Assembly (NCBI GenBank): GCA_023251805.1
Contig: JAHEYB010000004.1
Location: 38,182-96,908, forward strand
Length of the DNA: 58,727 nucleotides
Source: Bacteroidota bacterium
GTDB taxonomy: Bacteria > Bacteroidota > Bacteroidia > 2-12-FULL-35-15
Reading direction: 5' to 3'
The notes below the pieces were generated by a model. That model ran no database searches, was not told the DNA's origin, and saw only the letters and a program-made list of their open reading frames with translations. Both the position numbers and the translations under genes were made by a program. Of the stretch, positions 33,101 to 41,664 are shown piece after piece; position 1 is the first letter of the stretch, and every line of letters starts with the position of its first letter.

Positions 33101-34140
33101 ATACTGTAATGATTATAGTTACTTCACAATTAAATGCAACCATTACAAGTGCTGTAGGACCATTATGTACAACCGCTTCAGCAGTTACTTTAACTTCTGT
33201 TGATCCTAGTGGAACATGGACAGGAACAGGAATCACTAATGGAGTAACGGGCGTTTTTGATCCTGCTGTATCCGGACCGGGTTCTTTCATCATCACTTAT
33301 ACCATAACAGGTTTGTGTGGTGCTGTAGACACAACATTAATAGTAGTTGTAGCAACACCAATTATTTCTTTCGTGGCTGATACAACCGAAGGCTGTGAAC
33401 CAACAACAATTACTTTCACCAGTACTGTAAATCAAACCGGAGGAGTTTATGCTTGGACGTTTGGAGACGGTGGTACTTCTTCAGCTGCAAATCCTGCTTA
33501 TACCTATTTGGTAGATGGCGGTCCTTACGATGTTACTTTAACTTATACAAATGCGATTGGTTGTGCAGCAATATCCACTCAACCGGCATTGATAACAATT
33601 CATTCACAACCGATTGCTATTTATTCTGCAAGTCCGCAACCAACAACAATTACTAATCCATTGATTAATTTTACTGATAATTCACAAGGATTGATTGATA
33701 CTTGGGAGTGGACATTTGCAACGCTTGGAACATCCAATAATCAAAATCCATATTTTATTTTCCCCGATACCGGTTATTATCCTATACAATTGGTTGTGAC
33801 CAATAATTTTGGTTGTACCGATACCGTAAATGGAGCAATTATTATCGATCCTATTGTTGTGTTTTATGCACCAAATGCTTTTACACCTAATCACAATGGA
33901 TTAAACGATGAGTTTTTGGTTTATGCAGGTGGTTTGGATTACTCCAGTTTTGAGATGACTATTTACGACCGCTGGGGCGAGCGACTATTCAAATCAAATG
34001 ATATTTATAAAGGCTGGAATGGTAGACGCAACAATGAAGGAGAAGTGGTACAACAAGATGTCTATATCTGGAAAGTAAATTTCAGAGATTTCCAAGGTGT
34101 TGACCGGCAATACATTGGTCATGTGACGATTGTGAAGTAA
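30124..34140 (+). CDS. Giant secreted PKD-containing protein with T9SS type B (CHU_C) tail
   Basis: A 1338-residue exported protein. The signal peptide ends near NIHASH (residue 25). The N-terminal part (HIAGGEITYTCLGGNQYQIN) is the domain often found at the start of gliding-associated proteins. A string of Ig-like domains follows, with near-repeats such as GxWSGPGITNxxTGxFDPAxAGVG (three copies between about 870 and 1070). A PKD domain is at about 1080-1160 (YAWTFGDGGTSSAANPAYTY), and a second at 1165-1240. The C-terminus APNAFTPNHNGLNDEFLVYAGG...MTIYDRWGERLF is a T9SS type B sorting domain. Many cysteines suggest disulfides. Roles in adhesion or gliding are known for relatives, but a particular role is not shown here. 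It is flanked by own promoter and terminator. Confidence 0.92.
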   Translation: MFKKVIVFVGMTILLGLAPKNIHASHIAGGEITYTCLGGNQYQINLNLFVDCLGFNPGASQTINFTSTCGGATTLNVPVTPATLNGLEISQLCPASLPNSTCNGGTLPGMWLFSYVGIVTLAPPCDTWTMSWSTCCRNSAITNVTSFNYYIEATLNSGTALCNSSPQFTAQPIPYVCLGQPVNYSYGVVETDGDSLFYSLIPALDAAGVPVTYAAGYSGTSPIPGITIDPVTGLVTFTPGLLGNFVVAILVQEYDAAGNLVGSVMRDIQFVVQNCTNVVPSPTGGGITSFSGNAVQTGPYSIEMCAGNCFNFTATYTDADAADILTYISNITTALPGATITSSGTNPLNLVVDWCSPPGTMGQNLTFTVTIQDGACPIQGQQTFVYNVNILDATTASNDITICGTQTAALNAYGGSIFNWSVVSGPAMTPGNFSCNPCSNPVASPTATTTYQVVSNLSGTCDNIDTVTVFVVPSFTYNVTQSSTSSCLQDPVQLDVVGMTPAGAYTFLWTPAANLSSATIANPVATFIAPGTYTYTVTVTSPFGCVQQTTVTIFAAPAFSPQITAYNDTAFCVGGIANLSTVFNGGATPPTCGLSATGGCAGASFAGTVGTGTGTNTSTTWPAIFGNWYTSTKHQMLFTAAELNAAGITGGKIDQLDFNVQMISGITAYHQFTIKMGCTSLPALGTTWELGLVQVFNPATVNVVVGWNTMMLNNAFEWDGISNIIVEVCSTEGPPYSNYTTSCISQYTTTAFTSCLYSYTDSFDMCPDLTNWITPTTNRPNIQFHYCSIVPNPANYSYLWTTGSGTIASPTSQNTTGTPATTTDYVVTVTDIAGGCFDTDTITVTVINISTLAITPAGPYCVNGNMDTLQISVPTGTGLFSGPGITNTTLGVFDPATAGVGTHQIIYAVSGACGTGADTINIVVIPQPDPTITPVGSQCASGAAITLNAVTVGGTWSGPGITNTATGTFDPAVAGVGIHMITYDITTPCTSQDTVMIIVTSQLNATITSAVGPLCTTASAVTLTSVDPSGTWTGTGITNGVTGVFDPAVSGPGSFIITYTITGLCGAVDTTLIVVVATPIISFVADTTEGCEPTTITFTSTVNQTGGVYAWTFGDGGTSSAANPAYTYLVDGGPYDVTLTYTNAIGCAAISTQPALITIHSQPIAIYSASPQPTTITNPLINFTDNSQGLIDTWEWTFATLGTSNNQNPYFIFPDTGYYPIQLVVTNNFGCTDTVNGAIIIDPIVVFYAPNAFTPNHNGLNDEFLVYAGGLDYSSFEMTIYDRWGERLFKSNDIYKGWNGRRNNEGEVVQQDVYIWKVNFRDFQGVDRQYIGHVTIVK

Positions 34141-34159
34141 GCAATGCCTACTAAATACA

Positions 34160-34190
34160 ATGCCTTCGGAGTTTCGAAGGCATTTTTTTT
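34160..34190 (+). terminator. Terminator of the type B gene
   Basis: Stem ATGCCTTCG/CGAAGGCAT (34160-34168 with 34175-34183), loop GAGTTT, then a T run. Confidence 0.88.
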
Positions 34191-34223
34191 ACTTATTTAT
34201 TTTCAAAATAAAGGGTAAAAGTT

Positions 34224-34253
34224 TTTGCACTTTCTAAAAAGTATTTATATTTG
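34224..34253 (+). promoter_or_regulatory. Promoter of tRNA-Val
   Basis: TTTG (34224-34227), 18-base spacer, TATATTTG (34246-34253): the same spacing as the comM promoter and a near-perfect consensus, as expected for a stable RNA gene. Confidence 0.8.
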
Positions 34254-34314
34254 CACCCCGTTTAGAAATAAATGGAAAATTATCCTCTTACGCCAAGGCC
34301 ACAGAGGACGAAGA

Positions 34315-34389
34315 GGGAGCTTAGCTCAGCTGGTTCAGAGCATCTGCCTTACAAGCAGAGGGTCACTGGTTCGAACCCAGTAGTTCCCA
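34315..34389 (+). tRNA. tRNA-Val (anticodon TAC)
   Basis: A complete cloverleaf of 75 bases: acceptor GGGAGCT with AGTTCCC (one G-U), D arm GCTCAGCTGGTTCAGAGC, anticodon arm CTGCC-TTACAAG-CAG with anticodon TAC, T arm CTGGTTCGAACCCAG, discriminator A. CCA is not encoded. A strong promoter precedes it and a terminator follows, so it is transcribed alone. Confidence 0.97.
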
Positions 34390-34395
34390 CGAGAT

Positions 34396-34436
34396 AAAAG
34401 GGGTTAAAACATAAACGTTTAGCCCCTTTTTTATTT
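34396..34436 (+). terminator. Terminator of tRNA-Val
   Basis: Stem AAAAGGGGTTAAA/TTTAGCCCCTTTT (34396-34408 with 34418-34430; one G-U), then T's. Confidence 0.85.
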
Positions 34437-34463
34437 TCATTTAATTCTTCTTTTCCGTAAATA

Positions 34464-35228
34464 ATGAAACAACACTTATTTTCCACGCTCTATCAAAGTT
34501 CAGCAACCTTAGCCAACCTATTGGGTAAAAAGCGGAAGTTTATGAATTTGGGATTCATGGGAAAATATGCTGTTGAAATTAAAACGCAAGATAAAAATGA
34601 TGCCCATCATATTTCCCTTTATTCGAAAATGCTCGATAAAGTTCCACAAATTCGTGAAAAAGGAAAAAGCATGAGCGTTATTGAAATTGGTTGTGGAAGA
34701 GGTGGTGGTTGCTATGTGATGAAAAATTATTTTGACATTTGCGATATTACTGCAGTTGATTTGAGTTCGGCAAATATTAAACTAGCATCAAAGTTTGTTC
34801 CCGATGTTGAATTTATTTCTTGTGATGCAATAGAATTTACAACTGAAAAAAAATTTGACATTGTTTTGAATTTAGAATCATCGCATCGTTATAGTTCCAG
34901 ACTATCTTTTTTCAAAAAAGCAGCGTTGATGATGAAAGAAGATGCTTGTTTTTTATTTGGTGATATGATTCGCAAAACAGAATTAGAAGAAGTAGAAAAA
35001 ATGTTTACCCAAAGTGGTTTAAAAATAATTGAAGTAGAAACTATTAATGAAGGAGTTGTTAATTCCATAGAAAAAAACAGTAGAAAACAGTATCCTTTAG
35101 CCACTCGATTTCCCTTTTTATTTCCAAGAAGGATACACAGTTTTTTTGTGACAATTCACTCCCAAGCTTATAAGAGATTAAAAAGCAAGGACGTTTTATA
35201 TAACCTTTATCTTCTCAAGAAATTATAA
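34464..35228 (+). CDS. Class I SAM-dependent methyltransferase
   Basis: A 254-residue enzyme with motif I MSVIEIGCGRGGGCYVMKNYF (about 71-91), an acidic motif II in ITAVDLSSANIKLA, and motif FDIVLNLESSHRYSS in the place of motif IV. The GCGRGGG form and the SHRY stretch resemble the polyketide/phthiotriol-type and small-molecule C/O-methyltransferases. The last third (PRRIHSFFVTIHSQAYKRLK) is basic. No biosynthetic partners are next to it, so the substrate is open. It begins 34 bases after the tRNA-Val terminator and must use a promoter within or just after that hairpin; none was recognised. Confidence 0.83.
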   Translation: MKQHLFSTLYQSSATLANLLGKKRKFMNLGFMGKYAVEIKTQDKNDAHHISLYSKMLDKVPQIREKGKSMSVIEIGCGRGGGCYVMKNYFDICDITAVDLSSANIKLASKFVPDVEFISCDAIEFTTEKKFDIVLNLESSHRYSSRLSFFKKAALMMKEDACFLFGDMIRKTELEEVEKMFTQSGLKIIEVETINEGVVNSIEKNSRKQYPLATRFPFLFPRRIHSFFVTIHSQAYKRLKSKDVLYNLYLLKKL

Positions 35229-35580
35229 TTTTTAAGTTGCTTTTAAAACTCTTTAAGCAAACTCCTGCGCCTATAATCTGACATCAATTTATTACTGATG
35301 TAAGATTATTGGCAAAATTGTATTGTTTATGCGCTAAAATTTCAACCAAAATTTACTAAATAATAGTTAACCTATCCCGAAAAATAAAAAACCGGTAATT
35401 GGCACAAAACCCTTTACCGAAAGCTAGTTTAGCAAGCTATTTCATCAATAAAATCGAGCAAAATAAAATCAATTTTCTCAACTCTTCTTAAAAAATCGTT
35501 AAATCAAACCTTTCATATAAAACTACGTAAACCTTTACAGTAATATTTATGTTGAATACCTTCATAAAATAAAAATATCT
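35229..35580. other. Gene-free stretch without recognised signals
   Basis: About 350 bases of AT-rich sequence before the repeat-protein gene. I see no reading frame, no good TAnnTTTG promoter, no tRNA and no strong hairpin; a weak pair of related words (AAGCTAGTTTAGC and AGCAAGCTAT, about 35420-35442) is all. A long 5' leader is possible. Confidence 0.5.
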
Positions 35581-37137
35581 ATGAAAAAAGCTACGCTCCT
35601 AAACATCTTTTTCCCGATATTAATTTGTTTCTATTCCAATAATAGCACTTCACAAATTAGTTCAATCCAATGGCAGAAATCGCTTGGTGGTAGCGCTTAT
35701 GATTATTCTAAGGAAATTGTACACACAAGTGATGGGGGTTTTATCACAGCCGGATATTCAGAATCAACAAATGGTAATGTAGCATTCAATCATGGAGGAG
35801 GTGATTGCTGGATTGTTAAATCAAATTCCTCAGGAACAATTGAATGGGAAAAAACATATGGCGGAACCGGTTTCGATTATGCATATTCCATAGAGCAAAC
35901 TATTGATGGTGGTTATATTGTTGCGGGATACACTGAATCAAATGATGGAGATATAACAATAAGCAAAGGTGCTGGCGATTGCTGGATAATTAAACTTGAT
36001 GTTAATGGAAATATTCAATGGCAAAAAACAATTGGAGGTTCACTTATAGATAATTCGCAATGTATCAAACAAACTATTGATGGTGGATATATCATTTGCG
36101 GATATTCCGAATCATCAGATGGTGATGTAACAAGCAATAAAGGTAATGGCGATTGTTGGATAATCAAATTAGATAATTTAGGTGCTATAGTGTGGACAAA
36201 AACTCTTGGAGGGTCCTCGTATGATTTTGCGCAAGATATTAAACAAACTGCTGATGGCGGATATATTTTAAATGGCGGAACAAATTCTTCTGATATAGAT
36301 GTAAGCACACAAAAAGGAAATGGAGATTGCTGGATTGTTAAACTTAATAACTTAGGAACAATCGAATGGCAAAAAACTTATGGGGGAAGCAATTACGATT
36401 TTGCACAATCGGTTGATCTAACTAATGACGGAGGATATATTTTGTCAGGATATTCTGAGTCGAATGATGGTGATATAACCAGCGACCATGGTGCAGGTGA
36501 TTGCTGGGTATTAAAACTTGATTATAATGGAAGTATCCAATGGCAAAAATCTTTGGGAAGCTCTGGTAATGACTATGCTTTCTGTATAAAACAATTACTT
36601 ACCGGGGGATATATTTTAACGGGATATTCCGAATCAAATGATGGCGATGTAACGGGCAACCACGGAAATTATGATTGTTGGGTTGTAAAATTGGATGATT
36701 TAGGCGTTTTACAAATGCAAAAATCAATGGGTGGCTCCGGAGTTGATATCGGATATTCAATTGAAGAAATAAGCACTAACTCTTATCTGATAGCAGGCTA
36801 TTCCGAATCGAATGATGGAGATGTTAGTGGAAATTTTGGAAATGGCGATTCTTGGGTATTAAAATTAAACACCTCTTCAGTTGGTGTTGCAGAAAGTGTG
36901 GCAAAACAGGGAATTATTGTTTTCCCAACTATTAGTTCAGGGAATTACCATTTTACTGGCTTAGAAGGAGAAAGCACTATCGAAATTTTTGATGTAGCCG
37001 GTAAATTGATTTTAAATATACTAACAAGTAATTCAGATCACAGCATAAATTTAGCTGACTATTCAAAGGGAATTTATTTTTATAGTATTCATAAAAATAA
37101 TGTTTTCATTACTTCGGGAAAAATCATTCTGAATTAA
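35581..37137 (+). CDS. Secreted seven-repeat protein with T9SS type A tail
   Basis: A 518-residue exported protein. After a signal peptide (MKKATLLNIFFPILICFYSN), seven near-identical repeats of about 57 residues follow. The consensus reads WQKTLGGSxYDxAxxIxQT, DGGYIxxGYSESNDGDVT, NxGxGDCWIVKLDxxGxI. Seven repeats of this size would suit a seven-bladed beta-propeller. The C-terminal 80 residues are a type A sorting domain (IIVFPTISSGNYHFTGLEGE, GIYFYSIHKNN, SGKIILN). No catalytic residues identified; a binding or adhesive surface protein is likely. The stop lies only 9 bases from the stop of the converging KorB gene and no terminator hairpin fits between. Confidence 0.88.
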   Translation: MKKATLLNIFFPILICFYSNNSTSQISSIQWQKSLGGSAYDYSKEIVHTSDGGFITAGYSESTNGNVAFNHGGGDCWIVKSNSSGTIEWEKTYGGTGFDYAYSIEQTIDGGYIVAGYTESNDGDITISKGAGDCWIIKLDVNGNIQWQKTIGGSLIDNSQCIKQTIDGGYIICGYSESSDGDVTSNKGNGDCWIIKLDNLGAIVWTKTLGGSSYDFAQDIKQTADGGYILNGGTNSSDIDVSTQKGNGDCWIVKLNNLGTIEWQKTYGGSNYDFAQSVDLTNDGGYILSGYSESNDGDITSDHGAGDCWVLKLDYNGSIQWQKSLGSSGNDYAFCIKQLLTGGYILTGYSESNDGDVTGNHGNYDCWVVKLDDLGVLQMQKSMGGSGVDIGYSIEEISTNSYLIAGYSESNDGDVSGNFGNGDSWVLKLNTSSVGVAESVAKQGIIVFPTISSGNYHFTGLEGESTIEIFDVAGKLILNILTSNSDHSINLADYSKGIYFYSIHKNNVFITSGKIILN

Positions 37138-37146
37138 GAAAGGAAA

Positions 37147-38166
37147 TTATACCGTCCAGGTATTTTTTCCACGAATAAGTGCATCCAAATCTCCTTTGCC
37201 TTTACTTTCTATTGCTTCTGTAATTTGTGCATTCAAAGCATCTTCATAACAAAAACGGTCTTCGGTATAAAACACACCAAACGGACGAGGCAATGGGTTT
37301 TCATCGGCAGGAGTATTGAAAAAACGAACTAAAATACTTGCTTTCACTTGATCTTTTTCATCGTGAATCCATAAATCGTTTGCAGAAACATCTGCAAGAT
37401 TTACAACTTTTGGTTTGAATCCATCTAACTTAATTCCCTTATCAGAATTCTCTCCAAACACCAATGGTTTTCCATGTTCAACCATTAGCGTATTTATTTT
37501 TTTTGTTCCCTTTTCGGTAAACACTTCAAATGCGCCATCGTTAAACACATTACAGTTTTGATAAATCTCCACCATGGATGTTCCTATGTGTCCATTTGCT
37601 CTTTTCAAAATTTCGCGCAAGTGTATCGGATCACGATCCATGGAACGTGCAACAAATGTTGAATCGGCACCAAGGCATAACGCTAATGGATTAAATGGAT
37701 GATCTATTGAACCCATTGGAGTTGACTTAGCCACTGTTCCTAACGGTGAGGCAGGTGAATACTGTCCTTTTGTTAAACCATAAATTTCGTTATTGAACAA
37801 TAATACATTCACATTAAAATTTCTGCGCAACAAATGAATGAGGTGATTTCCGCCAATTGATAATGAATCGCCATCACCGGTAACAATCCAAACGCTTAAA
37901 TCGGGACGGGTTGCTTTTAACCCACTTGCAATAGCCGTAGCGCGCCCGTGAATACTGTGCATTCCGAATGTTTCCATGTAATATGGGAAACGTGAAGAAC
38001 ATCCGATTCCGGAAATAAAAACAATTTGTTCGCGCGGAATTCCCAACTCGGGCATTACCGTTTGTACTTGTTTTAATATAGAGTAATCACCACAACCCGG
38101 GCACCAACGAACTTCCTGGTCGGTTACAAAATCTTTTGCGGTTAATTTAGTTTCTATAGTGCTCAT
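37147..38166 (-). CDS. korB: 2-oxoacid:ferredoxin oxidoreductase beta subunit
   Basis: A 339-residue thiamine-diphosphate subunit of a 2-oxoglutarate (or other 2-oxoacid) ferredoxin oxidoreductase. It has [15 protein letters not shown] near residues 22-36, [27 protein letters not shown], and the thiamine-binding [12 protein letters not shown]...[14 protein letters not shown]. Together with the alpha-gamma subunit it oxidatively decarboxylates a 2-oxoacid to acyl-CoA and reduces ferredoxin, the usual TCA-cycle route in many Bacteroidota. Pyruvate or branched-chain substrates cannot be excluded. It is transcribed after korA, with 93 bases containing a REP-like hairpin between them. Confidence 0.92.
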   Translation of the reverse strand: MSTIETKLTAKDFVTDQEVRWCPGCGDYSILKQVQTVMPELGIPREQIVFISGIGCSSRFPYYMETFGMHSIHGRATAIASGLKATRPDLSVWIVTGDGDSLSIGGNHLIHLLRRNFNVNVLLFNNEIYGLTKGQYSPASPLGTVAKSTPMGSIDHPFNPLALCLGADSTFVARSMDRDPIHLREILKRANGHIGTSMVEIYQNCNVFNDGAFEVFTEKGTKKINTLMVEHGKPLVFGENSDKGIKLDGFKPKVVNLADVSANDLWIHDEKDQVKASILVRFFNTPADENPLPRPFGVFYTEDRFCYEDALNAQITEAIESKGKGDLDALIRGKNTWTV

Positions 38167-38195
38167 TTAAAAATATTTTTTGTCAAAAGAAAAAC

Positions 38196-38231
38196 ACACC
38201 CCTAACCCCTCTCTAGAGGGGAATTCATCCG
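38196..38231. repeat. REP-like hairpin between korA and korB
   Basis: ACACCCCTAACCCCTC followed by TCTA and GAGGGG (38206-38211 pairing with 38216-38221), then AATTCATCCG. Same style as the C/G-rich repeats at 5.9 and 48.7 kb, sitting inside an operon. Confidence 0.5.
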
Positions 38232-38259
38232 TCTCTGTTTTTCTATTCGCTATCCGTAT

Positions 38260-40101
38260 TTATTTTAATAATTCTATTATTTTATTCTTAATCTCCTCAC
38301 TCGAAAAAGGCATTCCTTTTATTTTATTTAATCCTTTCGCGTCAATAAAATATTTGTCACGAATAATTTTTATTAATTGCCCGTTATTCATTTCAGGGAT
38401 AAGTACTTTATCATAACTCTTTAAAACTTCACCTAAATTTTTAGGAAATGGATTTAAATATTTCACGTGTGCGTGTGACACATCGTATCCTTCGGAAATA
38501 GCTTCACGCACGGCAGTTTTAATTGAACCATACGTTGAACCCCAACCAAGAATTAATAATTTTCCTTCCGATTTTCCATTATCAATTGTTTGTAATGGAA
38601 TGTAGTCAGCAATTTTATCCACTTTTGCTTGGCGCAATTTCACCATCAACTCATGATTTTCGGGATCGTAAGAAATATTTCCTGTTTCATTTTCTTTTTC
38701 AATTCCTCCTACTCTATGCTCCAATCCTTTTGTTCCTGGAATTGCCCAAGGACGTGCTAATTTTTCATTTCGTTTGTAAGGCAAAAAATGTTCGCCTTCT
38801 TTCAAGTCATTTTTTGCAAATGAAACTTTCAAATCCGGCAACTCTGTAGCTGTTGGAAATTTCCAAGGCTCTGAACCATTTGCGATATAACCATCACTCA
38901 AGAAAAATACAGGTGTCATAAATTCAATTGCTAAACGGCACGCTTCAAAAGCTCCGTAAAAACAATCGGAAGGAGTATATGATGCAACAATTGGAACAGG
39001 CGATTCACCATTTCTTCCATACATCGCTTGCAGTAAATCGGATTGCTCCGTTTTTGTTGGGAGTCCGGTACTTGGGCCGCCACGTTGTACATTTACAATT
39101 ACCAAAGGAATTTCAAGCATCAATGCCAATCCAATAGCTTCACCTTTTAACGCAATACCTGGTCCGGATGAAGCAGTTACTCCTAGTGAACCGCCAAAGG
39201 ATGCACCAATAGCAGATGTAATGGCAGCAATTTCATCTTCGGCCTGAAATGTTTTCACACCAAAGTTTTTATGTTTTGATAATTCATGCAAAATATCAGA
39301 AGCAGGAGTGATAGGATATGTTCCGTAATACAAAGTGAGTCCGGCTTTTTGAGTGGCGGCAATCAAACCTATTGCAGCAGCTTGGTTTCCCATAATGCTT
39401 CGGTATGTTCCTTTTTCTACCGGGGCAGGTTTTACTTCATAGCGGTTCATTGGCGTTTCAACCGTATCGCCATAATTAAATCCTGCTTTTAGTACTTTAA
39501 TATTTGCTTCAATTAATTCAGGTCGTTTTTTAAATTGTTCTTTTAAAAATTCGATGGAATTATCGAGCGAGCGATTGTACATCCAATAAATATATCCGAG
39601 AACGAACATATTTTTAGAACGATCCATTTCTTTTGTTCCGAGCCCCGAATCAGCCAAAGCGGTACGTGTAATTTTTGTGACATCAATTTCATGAACAATG
39701 TATTTTTCGAGTGAATTGTCCTTTAATGGATTCACTCCATCGGGATATTTCGCCAACTTTAAATTTTTGGGGTCAAAACCATCTGTATTTGCAATAATAA
39801 TTCCGCCTGATTTTAATTGTTTAAGATTTGCTTTTAAAGCAGCGGCATTCATTACTACCAATACATCACATGCATCACCGGCAGTAAATATTTCGACACT
39901 ACCAAAATGAAGCTGAAAGCCTGAAACGCCTGCAATGGTTCCTTGCGGAGCTCGGATTTCGGCAGGAAAATTTGGAAAGGTACTAATATCGTTTCCATAT
40001 AATGCAGCAGTAGTCGTAAACTGTGACCCAGTCAACTGAATACCATCACCGGAATCTCCGGCAAAAAGGATTACGACATCTGTTTTTATTTCTGTTTTCA
40101 T
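38260..40101 (-). CDS. korA: 2-oxoacid:ferredoxin oxidoreductase alpha-gamma fusion subunit
   Basis: A 613-residue fusion of the gamma and alpha domains. The gamma domain comes first ([40 protein letters not shown], residues 5-185). The alpha domain follows (about 210-613: [73 protein letters not shown]). The C-terminal part ([29 protein letters not shown]) completes the typical KorA. Fourteen extra in-frame codons (to 40143) are rejected because the -7 box TAACTTTG at 40118-40111 lies inside them. With KorB it forms a CoA-acylating oxidoreductase sensitive to oxygen in most organisms, though aerobic Bacteroidota also carry it. Confidence 0.93.
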   Translation of the reverse strand: MKTEIKTDVVILFAGDSGDGIQLTGSQFTTTAALYGNDISTFPNFPAEIRAPQGTIAGVSGFQLHFGSVEIFTAGDACDVLVVMNAAALKANLKQLKSGGIIIANTDGFDPKNLKLAKYPDGVNPLKDNSLEKYIVHEIDVTKITRTALADSGLGTKEMDRSKNMFVLGYIYWMYNRSLDNSIEFLKEQFKKRPELIEANIKVLKAGFNYGDTVETPMNRYEVKPAPVEKGTYRSIMGNQAAAIGLIAATQKAGLTLYYGTYPITPASDILHELSKHKNFGVKTFQAEDEIAAITSAIGASFGGSLGVTASSGPGIALKGEAIGLALMLEIPLVIVNVQRGGPSTGLPTKTEQSDLLQAMYGRNGESPVPIVASYTPSDCFYGAFEACRLAIEFMTPVFFLSDGYIANGSEPWKFPTATELPDLKVSFAKNDLKEGEHFLPYKRNEKLARPWAIPGTKGLEHRVGGIEKENETGNISYDPENHELMVKLRQAKVDKIADYIPLQTIDNGKSEGKLLILGWGSTYGSIKTAVREAISEGYDVSHAHVKYLNPFPKNLGEVLKSYDKVLIPEMNNGQLIKIIRDKYFIDAKGLNKIKGMPFSSEEIKNKIIELLK

Positions 40102-40110
40102 TATTAAATG

Positions 40111-40118
40111 CAAAGTTA
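40111..40118 (-). promoter_or_regulatory. -7 element of korA
   Basis: On the minus strand TAACTTTG matches TAnnTTTG. The transcript would start only a few bases before the ATG at 40101, so the mRNA may be almost leaderless. Confidence 0.5.
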
Positions 40119-40128
40119 ATGTAAAGTA

Positions 40129-40160
40129 AAAAGGTTTCCCCAATCTTGGAAAAACCTTTT
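40129..40160. other. Hairpin between the divergent korA and FadL genes
   Basis: Arms AAAAGGTTT (40129-40137) and AAACCTTTT (40152-40160). It looks like a terminator, but both flanking genes point away from it, so it ends no known transcript. It may be a leftover of a lost gene, or it may act near the korA -33 region. Confidence 0.45.
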
Positions 40161-40378
40161 AAATACGTATTGTTAATATATATTAAAAATCAATCCAAAC
40201 AAGCGTTATACTTGCAGCACATAGGGCAACACATTAACATATTTTGACTGAATTGGTTCATTTTGTTCTTGCTATTTCGGTTATTCCGAAGGAATCCCTT
40301 CGGGACAAATGTACAGAATATTGTTATTGTGGCAACAAAAACTTGATTTGTAGAAAGAAATTGGCTTATTTTGTTGTA

Positions 40379-41611
40379 ATGAAGAAATTATTGGTTTTAG
40401 TAGCGATTGTCCTTATATCCTCCACAACATTATTTGCAGGAGGCTTTCAAATAAATTTACAAGGTCAAAAACAAACAGGAATGGGTCATACAGGCACAGG
40501 ATTGTGTTTGGACAATGCCAGCATATTGTTCAATCCCGGAGCGCTTTCGTTCTTGGATTCATTAAAAGGAATATACATAGGTGCCAGTTTTATTATGCCC
40601 AAAAGCACCTATGCAGATTATGCAACTCGATATGTGGCGCATCCTGTAAAGCATATAGGAACACCTTTTACATTATATGCCAACTACCAATTTAAAAAAG
40701 CAAAAAAATTACAATGCGGATTAGGAATTTATACACCTTTTGGTAGCAAAGTACAGTGGGAAGACGATTGGAAGGGTCAATTTTTGATTCGAGAGATTGA
40801 TTTAAAAACCATTTTTATTCAACCAACGATTTCTTATAAAGTAACGGACAAAATTGGAATCGGAGCGGGGTTTGTTTATGCCACAGGAAGTTTTGCATTA
40901 CGAAAAGGCGTTCCTATACAAGATTCGCTCGGAAATTATGGAGAAGGGAGTTTGGAAGGAAAAGCTAGTGGGTATGGATTTAATGCCGGGATTTACATCA
41001 AAGCTTCCGAAAAATTTTCGATAGGAATTGACTACCGTTCAGAAGTTAAGGTGGCAATTAGTGGTGGCACAGCAGAGTTTGTTGTTCCTTTATCTGTTGC
41101 AAATTATTTTCCTACAACTACTTTTTCAACCTCCATTCGATTGCCACAAATGGCAACACTAGGGTTGGGCTTTACTCCAACTAACAAGCTAAAGTTGGCA
41201 TTGGATGTAAATTATGTAGGTTGGAAATCCTACGATTCTCTAATCATCGATTTTGATGAAAACACCGATAAATTAAAGGATATTCATTCGGCCAGAATGT
41301 ACAAAAACGCTTACATTTTCCGTTTAGGAGCACAGTACAAATTAAATGAAAAATGGACACTTCGCCTGGGAACATATTATGATATGACACCCGTGCAAGC
41401 AGGTTATTTAACGCCAGAAACGCCTGATGCAGATAAGTTAGGAATAACTGCAGGAGCATCTTTTAATGTAACAAAAAAATTGCACATTGACGCTTCTTTT
41501 CTTTACATAGAAGGAAAAAAACGTACCGACACCAATTTAGAAACCGATTTTACAGGAACTTACAAAACCAGAGCCTTGGTTCCGGGTGTGAGTTTGGAAT
41601 ATGTTTTTTAA
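40379..41611 (+). CDS. OmpP1/FadL-family outer-membrane channel
   Basis: A 410-residue beta-barrel starting MKKLLVLVAIVLISSTTLFAGG, a clean signal peptide. The mature N-terminus GGFQINLQGQKQTGMGHTGT is the typical FadL plug, followed by LCLDNASILFNPGALSFL. The barrel strands end with aromatic LEYVF, as in most outer-membrane barrels. The family brings long-chain fatty acids or other hydrophobic compounds across the outer membrane. Forty-five in-frame codons upstream are rejected because they would place the signal peptide internally. No fatty-acid degradation genes are adjacent. Confidence 0.9.
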   Translation: MKKLLVLVAIVLISSTTLFAGGFQINLQGQKQTGMGHTGTGLCLDNASILFNPGALSFLDSLKGIYIGASFIMPKSTYADYATRYVAHPVKHIGTPFTLYANYQFKKAKKLQCGLGIYTPFGSKVQWEDDWKGQFLIREIDLKTIFIQPTISYKVTDKIGIGAGFVYATGSFALRKGVPIQDSLGNYGEGSLEGKASGYGFNAGIYIKASEKFSIGIDYRSEVKVAISGGTAEFVVPLSVANYFPTTTFSTSIRLPQMATLGLGFTPTNKLKLALDVNYVGWKSYDSLIIDFDENTDKLKDIHSARMYKNAYIFRLGAQYKLNEKWTLRLGTYYDMTPVQAGYLTPETPDADKLGITAGASFNVTKKLHIDASFLYIEGKKRTDTNLETDFTGTYKTRALVPGVSLEYVF

Positions 41612-41664
41612 TTTTTTTATTCACGCGGGTTTATTATCTTTATAAAAATCTTAACTACTACAAA

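Noticed and set aside
30124-34140. Several long minus-strand frames inside the giant type B gene (for example 30243-30452, 31020-31235, 32595-32783)
   Set aside because: Overlapping antisense frames without signal, start context or recognisable protein sequence; they follow from the Thr/Pro/Val-rich codons of the real gene.
40129-40160. Terminator-like hairpin between korA and the FadL gene
   Set aside because: Both genes transcribe away from it, so it cannot be their terminator. Listed only as a hairpin of unknown role.
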